This document shows positions 6,515 through 10,014 of a stretch of DNA of 10,014 bases, piece after piece. Origin of the DNA: Halobacteriales archaeon QS_9_67_15. GTDB lineage: Archaea > Halobacteriota > Halobacteria > Halobacteriales > Haloarculaceae. The translations under genes were made by a program, and so were the position numbers. Every line of letters begins with the position of its first letter. The first letter of the stretch is position 1. Under the pieces are notes generated by a model. The model was not told where the DNA came from, searched no databases, and worked only from the letters and a program-made list of their open reading frames with translations. The DNA is taken from positions 5,927-15,940 of the forward strand of contig PXSD01000034.1 of NCBI GenBank assembly GCA_003023165.1. Reading direction: 5' to 3'.

Positions 6515-6965
6515 TCAGAGCAGGCGGTAGACACCCCGGCTCTCGGTCGCTTCGCCTGCACGGACGAGTTTTTCGAGCGCCTTGCGGGTGTACTCCGCGT
6601 CGACCCCCCGCTCGCTGGCGTAGTCGACCACTGCCTCCTCGGTGGCCTCGTCGAGTTCGCGGACCGCCTCGCGGACCCGCTCCTTGCGGCTCTTGCTTCC
6701 GCCCGACTCCATCGTGCGCGTCGTCGATCTGCCGTTCCATCTCGGTGAACGAGTCGAGTTCGGCGAAGTCGTCGCCGTAGCCCTGGCGGTTGGCGAGCAT
6801 CGACGCGCGCACCTCGCGAGCGTGGTCCTCCTCCTCGGTCGAGACGAACTTCTTGCGCTTGGCGTACTGGCGAGTCGTCCCACAGCGGGGACACTGACTA
6901 GTCTCCGGGCGTCCCTCGACGACCCAGAGCATCGAACAGTCGCTGCACCCGACGACCGCGTACAT
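6515..6965 (-). pseudogene. DUF5817-type zinc-ribbon / winged-helix protein, frameshifted between its two domains
   Basis: The N-terminal half starts at ATG 6965: MYAVVGCSDCSMLWVVEGRP, then a second Cys pair, giving the zinc ribbon C7-X2-C10...C25-X2-C28, followed by a charged helical segment (EEEDHAREVRASMLANRQG) up to about residue 84. The C-terminal half, ending at 6515, reads SKSRKERVREAVRELDEATE...ALEKLVRAGEATESRGVYRLL. This looks like a winged helix and is what such haloarchaeal proteins carry after a linker. It lies in the +1 frame relative to the first half, and the switch is at about 6712-6716. The first frame has no early stop and would otherwise run to 6204 in antisense to the membrane protein gene. 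As I recall the family, a linker of about 25-30 residues is expected here and is absent, so a small deletion is likely. The second half begins with its own in-frame ATG (6712), so two-piece expression by reinitiation, or a sequencing error, remain possible. A nucleic-acid-binding role is inferred. Confidence 0.8.
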
Positions 6966-7068
6966 CTAGTTTCGGCTATCGCGCCCGACGGTATGAACGT
7001 TCGGAGAGCACAGTGAAACTGATCGGTGAGTGCGGTGGAAGAGAGTGCCGCCGACAGCGACGACAAAC

Positions 7069-7398
7069 CGACCGCAGACAGCGTGAAAGCCCCCGCCCGC
7101 TCCGGTCGAGGTGCTCGCTGCGCGCTTCGGTCGCTTCGCTCCCTCCAGTGCTTGCTTCGCCCGTCTTCCCGGAGCGGGCGGCCCCTTTCATTCCCACCCG
7201 CCCAGACTAGACGACCGAGCTATGTGGGTGGGAATAAAGGGGGCGACGCGTTCGACGTACGAGACGACGCAAGTGACGCGGGACCGGAGGTCCCGCTAAT
7301 CTGAGGGCGTGGCCCTCAGACACCGCAGGCCAGAGGCCGAGGAGCGCAGCGAGTCGGAGGAGTCGAACGCGTCAGGGCTTTCACGCTGTTCGCGGTCG
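7069..7398. repeat. Structured element with 24-base terminal inverted repeats and a four-way-junction layout
   Basis: The ends 7069-7092 and 7375-7398 are inverted copies of each other with 22 of 24 matches; the core ACAGCGTGAAAGCCC is perfect. Three more long stems follow one another with almost no unpaired bases: CCGCCCGCTCCGG (7093-7105) with CCGGAGCGGGCGG (7169-7181); CCCCTTTCATTCCCACCC (7182-7199) with GGGTGGGAATAAAGGGGG (7226-7243, one-base offset); and GACGCGTTCGAC (7245-7256) with GTCGAACGCGTC (7362-7373). Inside the last are two tight hairpins, GCGGGACC-GGA-GGTCCCGC (7278-7296) and TCTGAGGGC-GTG-GCCCTCAGA (7300-7320). CTCGCTGCGC (7114-7123) can also pair with GCGCAGCGAG (7344-7353), on the same axis as the terminal repeats. 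There is no coding signature. Candidates are a MITE-like non-autonomous element or a structured RNA. It fills most of the 487-base gap 6966-7452; nothing else is seen there. Confidence 0.8.
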
Positions 7399-7452
7399 TC
7401 TCGACGCGTGCTTCCGCTCCGGCGAGATGACCGACCGCTCTTCGCCACCTCA

Positions 7453-8802
7453 CTACTCGTACGCCTCGAACTCCTGGCCGAAAAGGAGGAAGTAGCCGGT
7501 GCCGACCACGCCGATGACTGCGGCCAGCGAGAAGGCGACCTCGGGGCTGACGAAGTCCCAGAGATAGCCGCCGAGCGCGGCGCTGGGGATGACGACCGTG
7601 TTCCGCAGCAGGTAGTAGGTCCCGGTCACCCGGCCGCCGGTCCCCCGTTCGGCGGGGCCGACGATCAGCGCCTTGTGGGAGGGCAGCCCCGCGAAGCGCA
7701 GTCCTGAGAAGGTGAACACGAGGACCATGACGGCGGCCGGCGAGAGCGCCGGCGTCAGGACCTCCGGCGCGTAGATCAGGACGACCGGGAAGACGCCGTA
7801 GACGGCGAATCCGAGCGCGACGACCGGTTTGAGCCCGACGCGTTCGGCGACCTTCGCGGCGGGGATCATCGTCAGCAGCGCGACGAGCATCTCGACGCCG
7901 AGCAGATACCCGAAAAAGGCCTGCGGCGAGAGGGCGACCGCGTAGGAGAACCCGCCAAGAGCGACCGTCGTCTCCAGTCCGATCTCGTAGAAGCGGGTGA
8001 CCACGAGGATGAAGAAGGCATAGACCATGCCGTTGGCAAAGCGGACGAGCGTGTCGCCGACCAGCAGCGGTCGGAGCGGCGCGGGCATCTCTCGCAGGTC
8101 CCGTCTGATCTGGTCGACCCCCTCGAAGCTGTCGCCGATGGTGTCCGAACTGGCGTCGTAGAGGAAGTGCTGGACAGCCGTTCCGAGGATTCCGAAGACG
8201 ACCGCGACGGCGAGGACGTACTGGAAGCTCACCGTGAACTCGGGGTGGAGGCCGATCAGGACCGCCGCCAGAACCGGGCCGATCAGAAAGGCAGTCCGGC
8301 GGAACGTCTCCGTGCTTGCGAAGCCCTCGGCCAGCCGCGAGGGGTCAGTCGCCTGCTTGACGACGGCGAACGTCGCGCCGAGGCCGAACGACTTCCACGC
8401 CTGGGCCAGCAGGAGGCCGACGAAGATCCAGACCCAGGGTTCGAGGACGACCGCACCGAGCGAGGCGGTTCCGATCCCCGGGGCGAGGAGCCAGAACGCG
8501 AAGCCGACGGTCGAGATGAGTCCGAACAGCGTGAGCGCGTATCGCGAGCCGAGCCGGTCGGAGACCGCACCGCCGGGGTACGGGTAGACGGCCGAGACGA
8601 TGTTTCCGACCGTCCCGAACAGGCCGACGACGAACCCGGACGCCCCGAGTGCGACCATGTAGTCCGGAAGGAAGCGGTTCGTCATCTGGAACCCGAGGCT
8701 GAACGCGAACATCGCCAGCGAGAGGACCAGCACGTCGCGCTCCAGCGAGACGAACTGTCGGAACGGGTCGAGCAGGTCGACCGACTCGTCGTCCGTGGCC
8801 AT
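7453..8802 (-). CDS. MFS transporter (12 transmembrane helices)
   Basis: A 449-residue secondary transporter of the major facilitator superfamily; the substrate is unknown. The N-terminus is acidic and cytoplasmic (MATDDESVDLLDP). Helix 1 (about 24-40) is followed by the first-half loop 2-3 motif GGAVSDRLGSRYAL (77-90), the classic MFS motif A. The central cytoplasmic loop at about 214-245 (DASSDTIGDSFEGVDQIRRD) separates the two six-helix halves. A second-half equivalent of motif A appears as AAKVAERVGLKPV (315-327). The C-terminus is short (FGQEFEAYE). The start at 8802 is chosen because the acidic N-terminus begins there and a TATA-like CTATTTACG lies about 33 bases upstream. The open frame extends to 9006, but that stretch holds the promoter region and does not resemble the family. 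The gene is divergent from the lipoprotein gene and its stop lies 54 bases from the structured element. Confidence 0.92.
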   Translation of the reverse strand: MATDDESVDLLDPFRQFVSLERDVLVLSLAMFAFSLGFQMTNRFLPDYMVALGASGFVVGLFGTVGNIVSAVYPYPGGAVSDRLGSRYALTLFGLISTVGFAFWLLAPGIGTASLGAVVLEPWVWIFVGLLLAQAWKSFGLGATFAVVKQATDPSRLAEGFASTETFRRTAFLIGPVLAAVLIGLHPEFTVSFQYVLAVAVVFGILGTAVQHFLYDASSDTIGDSFEGVDQIRRDLREMPAPLRPLLVGDTLVRFANGMVYAFFILVVTRFYEIGLETTVALGGFSYAVALSPQAFFGYLLGVEMLVALLTMIPAAKVAERVGLKPVVALGFAVYGVFPVVLIYAPEVLTPALSPAAVMVLVFTFSGLRFAGLPSHKALIVGPAERGTGGRVTGTYYLLRNTVVIPSAALGGYLWDFVSPEVAFSLAAVIGVVGTGYFLLFGQEFEAYE

Positions 8803-8828
8803 CTTCGTTCGGCCCTTTTCGCGACTGT

Positions 8829-8902
8829 CGTAAATAGATTTCAGGCGGCGTGCGGACCGATTGGTACAACCCGTCGGCACGTAACTCACCGTTAAATACA
8901 AA
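8829..8902 (-). promoter_or_regulatory. Promoter region of the MFS gene with two TATA-like boxes
   Basis: On the minus strand, CTATTTACG (about 8831-8840) lies about 33 bases before the MFS ATG and fits a near-leaderless transcript. A second box, TTTTGTATTTAACGG (about 8889-8903), lies further upstream and would give a leader of about 65 bases. Read on the plus strand, the same A/T-rich block (TTAAATACAAAAG) lies about 30 bases before an ATG at 8925 that opens only six codons, so a plus-strand transcript is conceivable but unsupported. The rest of the 236-base gap shows no gene. Confidence 0.4.
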
Positions 8903-9005
8903 AGTTGGCATAATACGTGGACCGATGTACCGAACCTGTCACTGACGAGGATCGGTGCATACATGACTACCAGGAGCAGCACGGCGACCGACACGGCGCG
9001 CAACA

Positions 9006-9018
9006 AGGATTTTACCTA
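9006..9018 (+). promoter_or_regulatory. Possible TATA element for the lipoprotein gene
   Basis: GGATTTTACCTAC is centred about 27 bases before the ATG at 9039, the spacing seen in leaderless haloarchaeal genes. No Shine-Dalgarno sequence precedes the start. Confidence 0.4.
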
Positions 9019-9038
9019 CACGCTATTGTCTCCAAAGT

Positions 9039-9596
9039 ATGAAAAGAAGAAATGTTCTTTTGAGTATCTGTACCGGACTCGGACTTCTGAGTGGATGTTC
9101 AGAAACGAATGGGGACCAGACCGTGCCGACTACCCGGACAGACGAAGACTCCAGGCCGCCAACAGCGACCGCTCAGTCACCTACAAAGACACCCTCCCCC
9201 CAGACGTATCTTCCAGAGCCTGGGGAAGGGTGGGAATTGATCGACACATCCGATTACGTCTGGGCCCCAATCAGCGGGTCAGAAGGGATAATTGGTAAGT
9301 ACAGGGGTCCAGACAGAGAAACCTACAAAGTCGCAATCATGCGGGACGAAGACAACACGGACGGTTCGGCGAGACAGTTCTCCTGTGCTGGCTGGCAGAT
9401 CGCGTTTGCCTATCGAGGGTACGCGATCGCTGCTTCCACGGGGACGTTACAGAAAACATTCACGCCGGAAGCACCCCCAATGATGTCGTCTTCACCAGCG
9501 CCAAACAAGACTGACAGAGTATACGAACTGCTTCTCCTGTCGCCGAAGTTGACAGAAGATATCGTCCCGGAAGAGACAACCTGTCCGTACGATTGA
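9039..9596 (+). CDS. Predicted lipoprotein of unknown function
   Basis: The 185-residue product starts MKRRNVLLSICTGLGLLSGC. A twin-Arg start (R3-R4) and hydrophobic core end in the lipobox LSGC with the modified cysteine at C20, so it is probably exported (possibly by Tat) and lipid-anchored outside the membrane. Residues 21-60 are a Thr/Pro/Ser/Asp-rich tether (TRTDEDSRPPTATAQSPTKT). The globular part (about 61-185) has GWELIDTSDYVW, GIIGKYRGPDRETYKVAIMRD and a Cys at 116, and ends CPYD. The C116/C182 pair could form a disulfide. I do not recognise the domain. Base use differs from the neighbours: many AAA, AGA, ACA and ATA codons and visibly lower GC, which together with the adjacent transposase remnant suggests an acquired gene. 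The ATG at 9039 is set by the signal sequence. Confidence 0.8.
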   Translation: MKRRNVLLSICTGLGLLSGCSETNGDQTVPTTRTDEDSRPPTATAQSPTKTPSPQTYLPEPGEGWELIDTSDYVWAPISGSEGIIGKYRGPDRETYKVAIMRDEDNTDGSARQFSCAGWQIAFAYRGYAIAASTGTLQKTFTPEAPPMMSSSPAPNKTDRVYELLLLSPKLTEDIVPEETTCPYD

Positions 9597-9634
9597 ACTA
9601 TACGATACTCTCTAGTTGAGGGAGTTTGAGAAGC

Positions 9635-9680
9635 GAGCAGGTCGTACTGAGTGGTGTCAATGACACTCAGAGGCCTGCTC
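9635..9680 (+). repeat. Long interrupted hairpin covering the start of the transposase remnant
   Basis: GAGCAGG (9635-9641) pairs with CCTGCTC (9674-9680); inside, CTGA (9647-9650) pairs with TCAG (9667-9670) and GTGTCA (9654-9659) with TGACAC (9661-9666), around the A of the ATG at 9660. In an RNA the start codon would sit in the hairpin tip. It may be a leftover of the insertion sequence's end region or a translation-limiting structure. I could not identify matching terminal inverted repeats for the element. Confidence 0.5.
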
Positions 9681-9955
9681 AGAGAGAATGTAGACGTGGA
9701 CGAACGAGACGTTCGGGAGAACGAGCGCACGCCGACACCCGTGCGCCGCTTCGCGGTTCGACTTCACTCGATGGGGTTGTCAGTGCGTGAAGTCGAGGGA
9801 GTCTTAGCTTGGCTGATTGACCGCTTTCACTCGTTTTGGCGGGGCAGTCAGGCGAGCGCTAAGCGGTGGTTCCGCGGTTCAGACACTACTACAACCGAAA
9901 CCGATCGAGTCAAGCAATAGATGGCCGCACTCCCGCCGCGGAGATGCTGAACTAA
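9660..9955 (+). pseudogene. IS6-like transposase remnant: internal deletion of the DDE core plus frameshift
   Basis: The N-terminal part, MTLRGLLRENVDVDERDV...RTPTPVRRFAVRLHSMGLSVREVEGVLAWL, is the start of the haloarchaeal IS6-type transposases (about 210-220 residues when intact). At about 9813-9818 it jumps directly to IDRFHSFWRGSQASAKRW, which belongs near the C-terminus. About 110-130 residues holding all three catalytic DDE acids are missing. At about 9873-9875 one base is lost: the frame in use ends at TAG 9918-9920, whereas the neighbouring frame continues with RFRHYYN...AIDGRTPAAEMLN, the normal C-terminus, stopping at TAA 9953-9955. It cannot encode an active enzyme. GTG codons at 9651 and 9654 precede the ATG used here. 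The family name is from memory of haloarchaeal sequences. The 59 bases that follow show only a small hairpin (GCAGG/CCTGC, 9967-9983) and no gene. Confidence 0.85.
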
Positions 9956-10014
9956 ACAGTTCCATTGCAGGCGGGATACCTGCCCCGTAAGTCACTGCTC
10001 ACCCCGCCAGCACC

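Noticed and set aside
7026..7304. Plus-strand open frames through the structured element, and a minus-strand frame at 6976-7197
   Set aside because: They are explained by the GC-rich inverted repeats; low-complexity products with no start context or domains.
7069..7398. Signal recognition particle RNA or RNase P RNA
   Set aside because: The length is similar, but I do not see the conserved core motifs of either RNA, and the terminal inverted repeats do not fit.
7069..7398. CRISPR array
   Set aside because: There are no evenly spaced direct repeats; the repeats are inverted.
8963..9298. Plus-strand open frame of 111 codons overlapping the lipoprotein gene
   Set aside because: It overlaps the lipoprotein frame, which has a convincing signal peptide and lipobox; the alternative product has no such features.
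9956..10014. Possible end of a minus-strand gene or a tRNA at the right edge
   Set aside because: A short open minus frame ends in TAG near 9956, but it is only about 18 codons before the window edge and shows no recognisable motif; no tRNA arms could be paired.

Overview
The window reads as chromosomal DNA of a haloarchaeon (class Halobacteria). Evidence: high GC with strong third-position GC, Asp/Glu-rich predicted proteins, TATA-like boxes about 25-35 bases before start codons with little or no Shine-Dalgarno sequence (leaderless style), a class I HMG-CoA reductase of the haloarchaeal type, an archaeal zinc-ribbon/winged-helix protein and a haloarchaeal-type transposase remnant. The genus cannot be decided from the window.

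Layout. 1-524 (-) is the N-terminal part of a MATE-family multidrug/sodium antiporter that runs off the left edge. 525-866 has no convincing gene but holds a nested palindrome (772-850). 867-2495 (-) is a secreted, cysteine-free protein of four fibronectin-III-like repeats plus a PKD/Ig-like C-terminal domain. 2649-4262 (-) is a YtcJ-type amidohydrolase. It is divergent from 4372-5679 (+), hmgA, HMG-CoA reductase, the committed step of the mevalonate route to archaeal isoprenoid lipids. hmgA is followed on the same strand by a small 57-residue gene (5835-6008) with a C-terminal hydrophobic helix and a 127-residue three-helix membrane protein (6107-6490). 6515-6965 (-) is a zinc-ribbon plus winged-helix-like protein (DUF5817 type) whose two halves lie in different frames.

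6966-7452 has no gene. It contains the most striking object here: a roughly 330-base element (7069-7398) bounded by 24-base inverted repeats and filled by three consecutive long stems, giving a four-way-junction (cloverleaf) layout. It may be a non-autonomous mobile element, a structured RNA, or both.

7453-8802 (-) is a 12-helix MFS transporter. 9039-9596 (+) is a small predicted lipoprotein of visibly lower GC. 9660-9955 (+) is a wrecked IS6-like transposase that has lost its whole catalytic core. The last 60 bases show no gene.

The genes do not form one pathway. hmgA and its two small downstream neighbours may be co-transcribed. The transporters, secreted protein and amidohydrolase look like independent transcription units. 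The right-hand 1 kb has the character of an accessory, recently rearranged region.
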